From: Turritopsis dohrnii
Taxonomy: Eukaryota; Cnidaria; Hydrozoa; Anthoathecata; Oceaniidae
Length of the DNA: 64,000 nucleotides
Assembly (NCBI GenBank): GCA_027922465.2
Contig: BQMF02000235.1
Span: forward strand, 372,001 to 436,000
Direction of reading: 5' to 3'
The notes beneath the pieces were generated by a model. The model had not been told where the DNA came from and searched no databases. It worked only from the letters and a program-made list of their open reading frames with translations. Position numbers and translations under genes: made by a program. Below are positions 32,501 through 44,323 of the stretch, one piece after another; position 1 is the first letter of the stretch; each line of letters starts with the position of its first letter.

Positions 32501-35500
32501 TGTATCCTAACGTATCCTTGCCTGATTGTCTGAGACGGGTAAACTTTTTTTCGAGCAATCAAAATGTTTAAAAACCAATAGGTAAAAAAAGAGTATCATG
32601 AAACAAAATATTTTTTTGCTTTTCTTTTAATTTAATTTCTTTTTTTAATTGTTAAGCGCTTCTGATCGAACATTTTTTTATTCTCTTTATTCATTTAGCA
32701 CGTGCCTTTTTTCTCTCCTCCGGCGTGATCTTTTTAAGAAGAGAAACGATTTCCCCCTTACGTTTGATAGCACCCATGTTAGAGTGCGTAACTTTTTTAA
32801 AACAAAAGCTAATAAAAAGTTGAAGTTTTCTCTCTATACATTTTGAGTGTATTGTTACACTGATAAAAGATTGGTTTTACCAGAGGTTGTGACGTCGAAT
32901 CTGCTTCTGGTTGAACACAAGTTGTACGAGCCGTTTATAAGGAAATTTGACGTTTATTGATACAGTGACACAGAGCAGGTGGACATGGGCGACAAGCGAC
33001 GCCGCCTTGGCGGCTAGTCTATATATTAATAGCCGATTCTCTGTCTGTTTGTTTGTTTGTAAGTCACGCAAAATGGTAGATTTAGTTGCGAGCGAAATTA
33101 TTTCTTTTTTTGTGTGCGACGGGAGTTCGAAACAAATACATTGTAACCCCAATCGAACGTGACTTTTTTTGGCTGGTGAACCAATAGGAATAACGTTTTG
33201 TTTTTATTATTATTGTTAGTTTTATATTCCGATGACCACCGTTGACTTGGCTTTGAAAATAATACATCAACTAAATACAAAGAAACTAACTGAATGAACA
33301 TTTTGGACAAAAAGCAGCAGTGGCAGAGCATGGCAGCATGTTCGGTTTGCCAGTGTATCTGCTTGCCTGACGGCTCGAAAAAAAGTTCACCCGTCTCAGA
33401 CAATCAAAATGTTTAAAAACCGATAGGTAAAAAAAGAGTATCATATCAAAAGAAAATGTTTTTTTTTTTTTGCTTTTCTTTTAATAATTTAATTTGTTCT
33501 TTTAATTGTTAAGCGTTCTAATCGAACGTTTTTTTATTCTATTTATTCATTTAGCACATGCCTTTTTTCTCTCCTCCGTGTGAACTTTTTAAGAAGAGAA
33601 ACCATTTTCCCCCTTACGTTTGATAGCACCCATGTTAGAGCGCGTAACTTTTTTAAAACAAAAGCTAATAAAAAGTTGAAGTTTTCTCTCTCTACATTTT
33701 GAGTGTATTGTTACACTGATAAAAGATTGGTTTTACCAGAGGTTGTGACTTCGAATCTGCTTCTGGTTGAACACAAGTTGTACGAGCCGTTTATAAGGAA
33801 ATTTGACGTTTATTGATACAGTGATACAGAGCAGGTGGACATGGGCGGCTAGTCTATATATTAATACCCGATTCTCCGTCTGTCTCTCTGTTTGTTTGTT
33901 TCTTTGTTTGTTCGTTTGTTTGTAAGTCACGCAAAATGGTAGATTAAGTTGTGAGCGAAATTATTTCTTTTTTTGTGTGCGACGTGTGTTCGAAGCAAAT
34001 ACATTGCAACCCCAATCGAACGTGACTTTTTTTGGCTGATGAACTAATAGGAATAACGTTTTGTTTTTATCATTATTGTTGGTTTGATATTCCACGTTGA
34101 CTTGGCTTTGAAAACAGTACATCAACTAAATACAAAGAAACTAACTGATTAAATATTTTGGACAAAAAGCAGCAGTGGCAGAACGAGGCAGCATATGTTC
34201 GGTTTGCCACTGACTCTTGCCTGACTGTCTGAGACGGGTGAACTTTTTTTTTGAGCAATCAAAATGTTTAAAAACCGATAGGTAAAAAAAGAGTATCATA
34301 TCAAACAAAATGTTTTATTTTTTTTGCTTTTCTTTTAATAATTTAATTTCTTTTAATTGCTAAGCGTTCTAATCGAACGTTTTTTTATTCTATTTATTCA
34401 TTTAGCACGTGCCTTTTTTCTCTCCTCCGTGTGAACTTTTTAAGAAGAGAAACCATTTTCCCCCTGTTTGATAGCACCCATGTTAGAGCGCGTAACGTTT
34501 TTAAAACAAAAGCTAATAAAAAGTTTTTTTCTCTCTACGTTTTGAGTGCATTGCTGTACTGATCAACGATTGTTTTAAAAAATAAATAACACATGAAATT
34601 TGGGTTTTTTTGGAACCATTGTTTAAACTGATATTTGATATTTGATTTCGAATCTGCCTCTAGGATAACTGACGTTTTTTCGGGTCCGCGATAGAGGCGA
34701 TGGGGTGACAAAAAATCTGGGTCTAATTTTTTTTGGGAGGGGTCTGTGACGTCATCAAAATCTTTGTAGAATGATATCTCTGTAACGGTTGATCGTAGCG
34801 GAACGATCCCATACATTTTTTTAATCAGTTTTTCGAGCTCTACAACATGGTAACACTTTCGGTTGCCAATTCCTTAATTTTATTTTTCGTGAAGTCAACG
34901 CATGCTGAACATGGGCGGTGAGCGCCGCCGCCTTGGCGGCCAGTCTATATATTAATACCCGATTCTCCGTCTGTCTGTCTGTCTGTTTGTTTGTTTGTTT
35001 GTTCGTTTGTTTGTAAGTCACGCAAAATGGTAGATTGAGTTGTAAGCGAAATTATTTCTTTTTTTGTGTGCGACGTAAGTTCGAAGCAAATACATTGCAA
35101 CCCCAATCGAACGTGACTTTTTTTGGCTGGTGAACTAATAGGAATAACGTTTTGTTTTTATTATTATTGTGTTAGTTTTATATTCCATGTTGACTTGGCT
35201 TTGAAAACAATACATCAACTAAATACAAAGAAACTAACTGATCAAACATTTTGGACAAAAAGCAGCAGTGGCAGAACGTGGCAGCATGTGCGGTTTGCCA
35301 GTGTATCTTAATGCTTTCCTGACTATCTGAGACGGGTGAACTATTTTTCGAGCAATCAAAATGTTTAAAAACCGATAGGTAAAAAAAAGAGAATCATGAA
35401 ACAAAATATTTGTTTTTTTGCTTTTGTCTTAATAGTTGTCTTAATTTCTTTTAATCGATTTCTTTTAATCTATTTTAATCTGATCGAACGTTTTTTATTC

Positions 35501-35574
35501 ATTTCATTCATTTAGCACGTGCATTTTTTTTCTCCTCCCGTGTGATCTTTTTAAGAAGAGAAACCATTTTTTCA
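29517..35574 (+). mobile_element. Helitron-C tandem array, left part
   Basis: Head-to-tail units. Each unit starts TCTATATATTAATAGCC, then (CTGT)n(TTTG)n and gtaagtcacgcaaaatggtaga. It ends with gacgccgcc-tt-ggcggc, which forms a 6-bp GC hairpin running straight into CTAG. Junctions CTAG|TC lie at 31629/31630, 32317/32318, 33017/33018, 33852/33853 and 34943/34944 (CCAG at the last). Unit lengths run from 688 to 1091 bp because two alternative internal modules are present. TC start, 3' hairpin and CTAG end are Helitron termini. No protein is encoded; the short open frames are the TTTG repeat read in different phases. Confidence 0.72.
30135..31515. mobile_element. Non-autonomous hAT-like DNA transposon (1381 bp)
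   Basis: Terminal inverted repeat cagggtgcgaaataa at the left and its exact complement at the right. It splits a Helitron-C unit at ccagaggttg|tgacttcg. The inner flanks repeat as ggttg on the left and ggttc on the right. CAGGGTGCGAAATAA is a typical hAT terminus, but an 8-bp target duplication is not clear. No transposase is inside. Confidence 0.65.
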
Positions 35575-36594
35575 CCTACATGCCGCGCAACCCTTTGTGA
35601 CGAGATCTTCTATCATGTCCGCAGCTTCGTTATTCTTTGCTGACATCTCATTTAATAGTAAGGACTGATGTTGGATCATGTCTCTATCTTGTGTTAATTG
35701 AGTTTTTAGGTTGTCCACTTCTGCCTGTTTTTGGGACACCTGGTCCTCCAGAGAAGAAATTCTGAGTTCCTTTTTGCGCTCCTCCATTTGGTTTGAGAAT
35801 GAGGTAGACTGCTGATTTTCACGTAAAGTTTGTCTTGCGTCGTCAGCTTGTTGCTGCAAGGTCGCCATTTGGATCTTCAATGTGTCCTTTTCCTTCAGTA
35901 GCCGATCCAAAGCTTGCTCATCGTCTTCACGGAGTTGTAGTAATTGATCATTATCCTTTTTGTACTGCATGATGAGCTTCTGTCGTTGATCTAGCTGTAA
36001 CTGCATGTCTGTGATTCTATCCCTATATTCCCCAATGTCATCATTGAGTGCCTGATGCTCTTCCATGTGACACACAAGGGTAGTTGTGATAGAATCCTCA
36101 TGTTCACTTCGCAACTCTGTGATTAGGCTTTGAAGGTTTGTAAACTTATCTTGCAACTGCTCATACTTTATAGTACCTGCCTCAGCATCATGCTTGGCCT
36201 TGTCAGCGATTTGTTGAGCCTTTACCAGTTGTTGATGCTCCTGCTGATACTTAAGTCGATATTCAGCAGTTTTGTTGGCTTGCTGCTGATATTGGTCGGC
36301 AGCTGCTTGAGTGGCTTGTTGAATAGCATCCTTCTTCCTTGCCAACAATTGTAAGTTTCTATCAATGCCGTTTGTATGTAGCAAAGGCGAAACATACTGA
36401 GTTGCAGGTTGCCATGTATTGAGCTCTTCATATACTGCTTTCAGTTCTTTCCTGAGTGCTGTAATGTTGGCGTCTTCACTGATATGACTTTGCTGTTTTT
36501 CTTCTGATAGACGTTTGATGACTTCCCTATCAGCCTTTTGTTCCTGCTCTAATGCTTGAATTCGAGTTTGATCTTGGTTTTTCTCCCTTTCCAA
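35572..36594 (-). pseudogene. Gag coiled-coil region, truncated at the left end of the element
   Basis: 340 codons of almost continuous heptad-rich, Gln/Glu/Lys-rich coiled coil (ALEQEQKADREVIKRLSEEK onward). The frame enters from further upstream: no ATG is present, and the first codon used is TTG. The last 128 or so codons (35577-35960) are the same as the start of the 54506-56146 frame. The protein is cut at GCAAC where Helitron-C sequence starts, whereas at the other end the same frame continues. This is therefore not an independent gene but the front half of the gag region. Confidence 0.8.
35577..35960 (-). repeat. Terminal redundancy, left copy (384 bp)
   Basis: Aligns without gaps to 55813-56196; I see two substitutions by eye (about 99.5% identity). 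Confidence 0.92.
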
Positions 36595-36611
36595 TAACCA
36601 AATTCGTTTCT

Positions 36612-37337
36612 TTAAGTCCTCCTTCTCCTGTCTAGCGGTCCGGTTGGACTACAGCCATTCCATCTCCTCGATGGTATAATTTGCGTTTGTCTCGACTTGT
36701 GCGGAGTATGCGCTACAAATTGCGCTGACGTAAGCATCGCATAACTTGGTTCGTTGCTGATAAGATATTGCTCCCAATCTTGTGGTGACACAGGCAGATG
36801 ATGCAGAGTATTTGTTGACTCGAACACATCATAGATCCAACCAATGTAGTTGTTAATTGGATCCTGGACTGCATTCGTTCCCACAGTCGTTGCTGTGATG
36901 TCAATTGGAGTAGAAAAGGTAAAAGGTGGTGTGTTTACCTTACCCATTTGCTCAGTTGACTTTGCTCGCTCGAGTTTGATGCTTTGATCAATCATATCTT
37001 TGCAGGCGCATGTACCAGTCTTGTGATATTTGACTCTATCAAATGGAACTGGATAATGCTTCAGTTCTGGATGGTTTATCCATTCACAGAATTCCAATGG
37101 CACAAGATCTTCTTGAGCCAACATGTGACCCAAGTCACAGTTGCAATCACCTATCAAATACTTGTAACCATTGATGATAACTTCTTTATTTGCGTGCTTG
37201 GGCAAGTCAGGAACTTGTCTTAACACAGCTTCAGCAGATATTCTGTGTCTCGTGATCCATTCACATAACATTTGATTATAATATTTATCAGCGTCTTCAT
37301 ATGCTTGTGTCAACTTCTCATGACTTTGTTGACTCAA
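36612..37337 (-). pseudogene. Gag-region ORF with clustered cysteines
   Basis: 241 codons, beginning at a TTG that overlaps the stop of the previous ORF. It has an N-terminal helical segment, then GDCNCDLGHML, EFCEWINHPEL and GTCACKDMI, a compact Cys/His group that may bind metal. The C-terminal part is Pro/Thr-rich. The frame ends 18 bp before the coiled-coil frame, which is itself open across the junction. A frameshift within one larger gag precursor is the simplest reading; overlapping ORFs are the alternative. No homologue recognised. Confidence 0.55.
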
Positions 37338-38725
37338 GAGGTGTTAGATAAACAACCCTTCTTCGCAGATGCGTAAAAACTGCTTGCGGATTTTGGGAAT
37401 AGATGACGTGTCGCGTCCGCAAATGCTGAATTTGCTGATTCAGCAGATGGCTTGTCCGCAAAGGTTACGCCCATTGTCGGTACACCCTTTTGAGATGTTG
37501 GCGCAAACCGATTTTTCCCGCCAAAGTCTTTGTCCGCAAAGGTCGATTCCGCAGACCACTCTGCCGCAAATGGTCTTTCTCTATTTGCCGCAGACGTCTT
37601 GTCCGCAGACCGATAATCCGCAAACGACTTATCCGCAGACCATTTGTCCGCAAAGGTCGATGCCGCTAGTGGTCTGTCCGCAGATAGTCGCGGATTTGGT
37701 GTTTTTTCCGCATATTGCAGAAGTCTTCGATACTTCGAGGAAGCATCCGCAGCGTTAGACGCCGCAGACTCATCATCGACTCGAGTACCCTTGATGACGC
37801 GTTCGTCCGCAGCTAACGGCGTGCTTGCCGCAGCCTCGAAACCGTCATTTCCTCGTAAAGGGGAAGCACCTGCGGCCTCGTTCGCCGCAAGTTCGTCAAC
37901 GACCCTTCTTTTGCTGCTACCTCGAGTATCCACATCCGCTGACCCAGTGTCCGCAGACTCACCTCGAGGTTGATAAGCTTGTTTGGCCAATTTTGATAGT
38001 TTCTCAACCGTGTCACTTCGCCGTCGTTTGAAGTGACGTAAGCGATTATTTAAGGCTCGTTTTAATAAACCTTTCCTTAATTGGTCTGTTGGATTTCTCG
38101 TTACTAATCCCTTTGTAAGAGATTGTGGTAAAGTTCGCGTGCCCATTTTCCCTTGTTTAGCCATCTTAATAAGCTTTTCTGCTAAAATCTTCTGGTGATC
38201 TAGTTTTTCTGCTAATAATGATAATTCCAAAAGTATTGGTTTCAATGTTTCTGAGCTTCGTAATTGGGCCAATTGTTCGTCTGTAATTGGAGACTGCTTG
38301 TTCCCAAATTTTCTGCTATCTTCTGCGTTGAAAGTTGTGAGAGCCGATAAGATCGTGAAGAACTTTTTCCGCTCGTCTGGATGGATTTTCTTGTCTTTCA
38401 AATATTTGACGATTGCTTGTCGTATTCCATATATCGTTATATTCTCGAAATTCAGGGTTTTCTCTTCGTATCTTGATTCATTTGATAATAGATCCCGCAA
38501 CATTCGTACTTCCGCAGCGTCTAGTTTAGAAGTACGTGGCAAAACAAACGGCCCGTCATAAGACATACTGGGTGTTTGTTCCACCCGATCAGCACCGTCC
38601 GAGGACATAGTGGCGTCTGATTCGTGTTGGGAAACTGAGTTGTCTGATGGAATTTCCCATCCTGCTGATGTGATGCTTTCCGTCGTAGACATTGTGTGAG
38701 GACTAGGTTCGAAGAATGGCAGCAA
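37334..38725 (-). CDS. First gag-region ORF of the giant retroelement
   Basis: 463 codons following a leader of about 335 nt downstream of the primer site, so it is the first ORF of the presumed genomic RNA. The N-terminal third is acidic and Ser-rich, and the middle is helical. A basic cluster (NRLRHFKRRRSDTV, about residues 225-240) could act as a nuclear localisation or nucleic-acid-binding signal. The C-terminal 150 residues are low complexity with recurring S/F-A-D-K units, visible in the DNA as repeated tccgcag/tccgcaaa. Position suggests a matrix-like gag segment. I recognise no fold. Confidence 0.6.
   Translation of the reverse strand: MLPFFEPSPHTMSTTESITSAGWEIPSDNSVSQHESDATMSSDGADRVEQTPSMSYDGPFVLPRTSKLDAAEVRMLRDLLSNESRYEEKTLNFENITIYGIRQAIVKYLKDKKIHPDERKKFFTILSALTTFNAEDSRKFGNKQSPITDEQLAQLRSSETLKPILLELSLLAEKLDHQKILAEKLIKMAKQGKMGTRTLPQSLTKGLVTRNPTDQLRKGLLKRALNNRLRHFKRRRSDTVEKLSKLAKQAYQPRGESADTGSADVDTRGSSKRRVVDELAANEAAGASPLRGNDGFEAAASTPLAADERVIKGTRVDDESAASNAADASSKYRRLLQYAEKTPNPRLSADRPLAASTFADKWSADKSFADYRSADKTSAANRERPFAAEWSAESTFADKDFGGKNRFAPTSQKGVPTMGVTFADKPSAESANSAFADATRHLFPKSASSFYASAKKGCLSNTS
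37380..37960 (-). repeat. Coding minisatellite in first gag ORF (tccgca-type units)
   Basis: tccgcag/tccgcaaa units recur roughly every 15-30 bp over nearly 600 bp, giving the Ser-Ala-Asp and Phe-Ala-Asp-Lys repeats of the protein. Confidence 0.65.
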
Positions 38726-39497
38726 GTCCTGTTGGCGTTAGCCCGATGTAATTGTAATTTTCCTGATGGATAGTTACCCCCTTTCCGTCGTCGGTTTCGC
38801 CGCTCGTCAGCTTAGATACCTGGGGTTAGTATGCGTAATGTTCAATAGGCGTAGCAATATACCTGATAGATATTGTACTCTACTTACGTCTTTAACTTAT
38901 TGGAGCACACCAGTACCGCGTTTCACGTGTCCAAAAGTTCTTCTAATATAGCATCCGCTGGGATAAATCAAGTTCCGTCGGCTAGCTAATATTAGGTACC
39001 AAATTCCCTAGCTTGTTACTTTTAATGTCACTTTATTTACAAATCAATTGCCTTGTGGATGCCCCACGTTGGGCGCCAGTATTGCGTAGGAAGTATAACC
39101 CAAAATTATAAAACCACTAAACATCAATACTCCTACTTCTCAGCAGGTTGGTGTGGGGACGCCAGTTACGGACCACAAGGTATTCACACAACAAAAAGTC
39201 AATTTTTCTCTTGTTACAAACGTTCTCTTTGGTTGATATATGTCCAAGAGTTATATGCCATAAACTAATATACTAATAAAAGATAAGTCGTGATGGTTCA
39301 ATCAGTCTTCTGATATACTTAGAGTGATCAATTCTTCGTATAAAAGTTTCCTTCTTGAAAAACTAAAGTGTATACAATAATGTTTATCACTGTATCGTTG
39401 CTAAAAAATGAGTACTGAAAAACTAAGTAAAACGTTCATGTATATATACAAAATTAATGTTTGTTTACAAATAAGTGTTAAAATAAATGTCCAAGGT
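38726..39497 (-). promoter_or_regulatory. Single non-coding region of the retroelement (promoter, leader)
   Basis: The only long gap between env and gag. It contains the primer binding site 419 nt after the env stop, then a leader to the first gag ORF. A TATATATA run (39439-39450) upstream of the primer site could be the promoter, and TTTATT at 39032-39037 gives AATAAA on the minus strand. A purine-rich ggaaaggggg lies near 38776-38785 in element sense. Whether the sequence upstream of the primer site is a solo LTR cannot be decided from one copy. Confidence 0.5.
39061..39078 (-). promoter_or_regulatory. tRNA-Lys primer binding site
   Basis: On the minus strand TGGCGCCCAACGTGGGGC, 18 nt that match the tRNA-Lys(1,2) primer sites known from several retroviruses. 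It is the start point for minus-strand DNA synthesis by the encoded RT. Confidence 0.88.
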
Positions 39498-42400
39498 TCA
39501 TATTGCCTTGTTTGGCAATGTTTCGTCTTCATCATCGTATTTACGCTTACTCATGCCAAAACTTGTCGTAACTACGTTCGTTTCCAATCCTTTTCCCACG
39601 CGATTTTCGTAACCTCTAATTACTTCGGCAGATTCGTGTCTTCTCATGCTCGTGTTAATCCCCATTGTTGACATTCCGATGTCATCCATTTTATTGCCCA
39701 ATTTAATCACCGGATAAAGGTGTTTGCTTTTCACATCATGTGGTTTACCGCCTTTCATCTTTTTCTCATTATCTGTAATTTGATTCTTTTGTTGACATTT
39801 CTTCATGTCGTCGTCATCCGACATCAGTCCTTTGTTCACCGCCGCCGTTGAATTAAGTTGCTTAATCTTGTCCCAATTTTTGACATAAAACCGGTATTGT
39901 AATTGGCTCTCGTCAGGCCGCAAAACAACTCGTGTCACTTGTGAAGTCGCCGCTCTCTCACACTTATTTTTTCTTCGGGTCAAAGGGTGAAATTTCGGCT
40001 GCCGTTGCTTCTTGTTCCACTCCTTGCGGATTTTCTCTGCTTCTCGTCCGATTACCTCAATCCATTCCACATATCGTACCGAATAACATTGTGAACAATT
40101 TACCCATTCTGAAGTTGTTCTGTCGCAAACGTATACGTACCTTGTTAGATCGTTAGTTTTGCATTTTGTGCAGTAAGGTTCCCATAATGGTAATTCCTTA
40201 GGATGTTTTGGTTTGTTAACTTCATTGATTTGCGCAATTGTCAGGTAGTTTCCTTCAACTGGTCGTATTGCTTTTCCCACTTTTCTGATGTTTTGTACCA
40301 CAGTTACAAAAACAGTACATCCTGATAATGTGATCATCGTCGTCCGCAAAACCGTTTTGAGTTGACTGCTCATGGGTACTGCGATTATTACGAGTTCCAA
40401 AATTACTGGTCCAAGTAATATTATGCTTGTCCCGAAAACCTTTAATATGCTTATTCTGTGTTCCCGTATCATTGCACGTATTGTCTTTCGTGGTTGCGTT
40501 ACATGGTAGACTGACTGCTTTGCCGCTTTGTACTCAGCATTGGTTCTTTCCCACTTTGACATTGTGCAAGAGATGACGCCAATCATCATTAAGGCCAATA
40601 CCCAAACGATAATTAGTATGATTGCCTGTGCTGTTATGCCATCCACTTTTATCACGAAATAGTCGGTGACTATTGCCGCACTTGTGAGTGTGACGATCGT
40701 GAATACTACTGCGAATATCTTGCGATATGTCATGCGCTTTCCAATACCTTCGAACGTTTTCCGCCATTGCTGTAACTTATTTTCTTCCTGTTCACGTTTC
40801 CCATGACTCAGGAGGTTGATTTGATCCGAAAACTTTCCAACTTGCTTGCGTATTCTTCCAGCCTTTATACCCATTCGTATTAATGCCACTGCGCCTATTA
40901 CTAGCATGATACTAGCAATTCCAATGAGCACATATGTTCCATACTTGATCACCTTCTTGATTATATCTGTGACAGGATCTGTTACCTTCTTTACGATGTC
41001 TAACCCTTGTTTTATAACTTCCGTTATCTTCTTGTAAATCCACCGTGTTCCATACTTGGCAATGTAGTTTATTGAAGTCGAGACAGCATTCCAGAACTGC
41101 TCAAAACCTTTAAGGAAAAAGTCCAAGTTCAGCTTGAGGTTCCACCACCTAAGACTTGATGCTAATGCTTCAATATCTTTGACAACCAATTCCTCAACCT
41201 GTTCGATCTTGTTGTTTAAGAATATCATACGTACTCCGAGGGATATTATCTTTGCGGAATTAATATCCACCATTAAGGCGAGCTTCGCAAAAGCGTCTTC
41301 CAACTTTACCCCATCATCAGCTGTCTGCAACCATGTCCTCATTTCACGTTGATGATTGAGTCGTTGGTTACGTATGTTGATATTCATCTGCCGCGTATGA
41401 TTCTGGTATGATGTAATATTCTTTTCAGGTATTGTGAACTCGAAGGTTTCCAAAAATACCCAAAGTTGATCATCCCAATAAAGTTCAGTGGGCAATTCAG
41501 CCTTTACGGCTCCCCATGCTGTGATGTTATTAGCTGGATCTAGCTGGTGAATGAAATCGGTAATCCATTTAATCCGAATGATCTGCAAATTTTCCATGAT
41601 ACTTATTGGTAAATGGTATTGCTGCATGATGTCGTATGTTAACCCTTGCGCGGTTAAGTTATACAGTCGCTGCAACATCTTTACCGTTTCATCCGCCTTC
41701 TTATAACGAGCTTCATCATCCGTTACGTTGATTAACATCAGGAAAATGTATCTTGCTTCCCTGGTTTTGTCCCACTTGACAGTTTCAATCATCTTGCCGC
41801 GATATTTGTCGTATATCACCGGGATCCACTTATCCTTGTGCGTTCGCCACGTGCGATTGAACAAGATAGTGTAGTTTCCACTCTCTATGTTGCAGTGAAA
41901 CGTCATAACCAGTGATCTTGTGTTTATGCGTAGATCGTTTCCAACTCTCCGTCTTGCGTGGAATCCGATCTTCCGATCCTTTACCGGCATTATAACCGGG
42001 TTCAGGGTCAGAATCCGAATAAAAGGTAATGTTTCCTGCAGATGCAATGATTTAAAGGTATCGTTCTGCGAAATCTGCGATTCTCCTAAACAGAATACCT
42101 GTCCGATAGTTGTCAGTATATAATGACTTCCTTTGTAGGTATAGATGGTATTTTTCCGTTCTACCCCTTTCCATTGCCATTCAATGTGCGTTCTTTGAAC
42201 CTTTATTGACACATAACCATGATTATATAACATCAAAGGATCATTTTCGGGAAAAATTTTCTTTGACATCATATGCTTCCCGCCCTCCATCAAACAAAGG
42301 TACAACGGGGGTTGGGCTGTCCCTATGGTTACATTGTTGGTTCCAAGACTCCTAGTCGCTTGTGGTTTATCTATCTTCTGATAATGAATTCCTGTGTTTT

Positions 42401-42737
42401 TAGCTGTTATATTATGCCAACCGCGCAGCTGATTCGCGAACATAATCAGTGCCATGGCTTGGTGCATCTTGATAGGCCAAGCTGGTCGCACGATCTGCAA
42501 TACCTCGACATATTCATTCACTGCGAAGTTCCCGCATTCAATCAGGATTCCCTTTTCCTGACCATAAGGTTGACCAACAAACCAATTGCTACTGGTCATC
42601 TTTCCCTGTATATTGACCAGATCGAAGCCAATGTGGAACTTGTTAGGGTTTGAATCTGTCATGATCAGTTCTTCCTTCTTGATTACTACATTAAGTTCAG
42701 TCTCGATTACTTCATACTGTACGCCGGTTAATCCCAT
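39498..42737 (-). pseudogene. Env-like multi-span membrane glycoprotein, C-terminal part
   Basis: 1079 codons. The first 590 or so residues look extracellular, with N-glycosylation sites (NIT, NLT, NHT) and a helical region before the membrane. Five hydrophobic spans follow near residues 595-626, 669-688, 702-722, 766-787 and 797-815. A Cys4-type zinc motif follows (CTKC...C...CSQC, about 852-884), then a basic tail. The frame is open upstream of the first ATG for about 20 codons, and the Harbinger lies 90 bp upstream, so this is the continuation of the 45574-46983 ORF after a frame change. Five spans plus a zinc motif are unusual for a retroviral env. No family recognised. Confidence 0.6.
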
Positions 42738-42827
42738 TGTTTTCGGGCAAAGGTAGTATGGCGCATACTCGGACCATTTGGTGGGTTTATAGGTTCTATC
42801 GCGTTATCCGCATTCTTCCGATACATT

Positions 42828-42854
42828 AGGCACCTTACGCAAAACACGACGGTA
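42828..42854 (+). repeat. Harbinger left terminal inverted repeat
   Basis: 27 bp, exact reverse complement of 45549-45575; att precedes it. Confidence 0.95.
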
Positions 42855-43107
42855 AGCCCTGGGACGGCAAAATTGCTTAAAAAATCATTGTGCGCATGCG
42901 TATTTACTGGGAATCACCATCGTCGTTCTAGAACTTTAAACCTTGGACGTCAATAGAGTGGTTTTGTCGTTGTATCTACAACGTGAGTATTTTTTTCTTC
43001 CTTCTTGGCACAAAGCAGAGTACTAATATATATAAACTTAAGTTAGCTTCTAGGTTAGCTACTACACTGATTTATGCAGTTTTTTGTTTATTTAATTTTA
43101 GACTTGT

Positions 43108-44146
43108 ATGATGGATAAAGAAAACACATCAGTTCAACAGCTGGATACCAACAGCACCACCACCAACAAGAAGAGACAGTAAGTTTAGCTTTTCTTACTG
43201 ATTAGCTAGGTTGTTCTAACCATATTGTGGAGCTAGCCCTGGTTTTCTTGTTTGTGTTCTTTGTTTTCAAAATGGAAGTTCGATTCAAAATAAATCAACA
43301 ACTGGGAGCCAAGTTCTTAAAAATGGTACCTTTCTGACTGGGGGCTAGCTAGCTAAACTTTTTATTTTGCTGTGTTCCTTGATATGCAGCTGTAAAATTA
43401 TAGCTGTAAATATTTTTGTATTATTTTTGTGTAGATCCTCCATGGATTGGACTACAGAACATGATGAATTACTTATACGAGAAATACTTGCAGTGGAACC
43501 TTACTTACACAAACCTTCAACTGTCAAAAGAGGCCAGTCTTGGACTCAAATTTCAGAAATTTTAAATGCTATTCCTGATCCAATATTTCGTGTTACACAA
43601 CGAGCAGTTAGAGAAAGATATAATTATCTTGAAAAAATATTTATCAAGAAAATTGCCAACGAGGAAAAATCTACAGGAACAAATGATCCTGAATTAACAG
43701 AAGTTGAGAGAGGTATAGAAGACATTATTGCGAAAACTAAAGAGGCTGCCTTGCATTATGATGATACTGCTAAGAAAAACATAGATGCTGAACGAAAAAA
43801 GGCAGATGAAGTAAGAAACAAGTGCTTGGAAACTTTTAGTGAATCCAGAAAAAGATTAGGATCACCTGAGGATGAAGAAAGTCCCAAAATTAGGAGAAGG
43901 GGCACTGGAAGTGAAACGATAGCATTTCTTCAGGCAAAAGCAGAGAGGGATAGTGAATTACGTTCAAGAGAATTAGATATAAGACAACAAGAAAGTAGCA
44001 ACCAACAGCAGTTGATTGTAAGCATGTTGAATAAACAAGAAGATATGCAGAAACAGCAGCAAGCTCTACTAATGGCTAATATTCAAGCTCAGCAGCAGCA
44101 GATGCAACTATTTATGGCTATGATCGAGAAAATGAAAAAAGACTAA
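43108..44146 (+). CDS. Harbinger Myb/SANT-like DNA-binding protein
   Basis: Exon 1 is 43108-43178 (ATGATGGATAAAG start). The intron has gtaagt and gtgtag borders, and exon 2 (43435-44146) continues in phase. The protein has a trihelix/Myb-like domain at MDWTTEHDELLIREILAVEP through SWTQISEILN and TQRAVRERYNYLEK. A charged coiled coil follows, and a Gln-rich tail (QQQQMQLFMAMIEKMKK). In Harbinger transposons this partner binds the ends and carries the transposase into the nucleus. No damage seen. Confidence 0.85.
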
Positions 44147-44323
44147 CTATATTATTTTGAGGAAATCTTTTGACTTTGTTTGGTAGCTACAAGCCTAAAA
44201 AACAGTTATTGAAGACTGTATGTATCTTGGTTGTAAATAGGAAAGAGAATCATAAAAAGCAGCCATAATAAGTTATAAAATATTTTAGTGACTTTTGTTT
44301 GTTTACACTTTCTCTTTACAATG

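Noticed and set aside
35440..35574. A ~120-bp host target duplication flanking the giant retroelement (compare 56197-56322)
   Set aside because: The two flanks differ at many positions, with several length changes, while the element's own redundancy is about 99.5% identical. They are more likely two different Helitron-C units than a duplication made at insertion.
35572..36594. Independent coiled-coil protein gene
   Set aside because: Its C-terminal third is identical to the start of the 54506-56146 frame, and it ends at a junction with repeat DNA. It is the front half of the permuted gag region.
36612..38725. Integrase hidden in the first two gag-region ORFs
   Set aside because: The Cys/His group (CNCDLGH, FCEW, CACKD) does not have HHCC spacing and no D,D-35-E follows.
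39932..42653. Plus-strand ORFs of 60-126 codons over the env region
   Set aside because: Antisense of a 1079-codon frame, with no domains.
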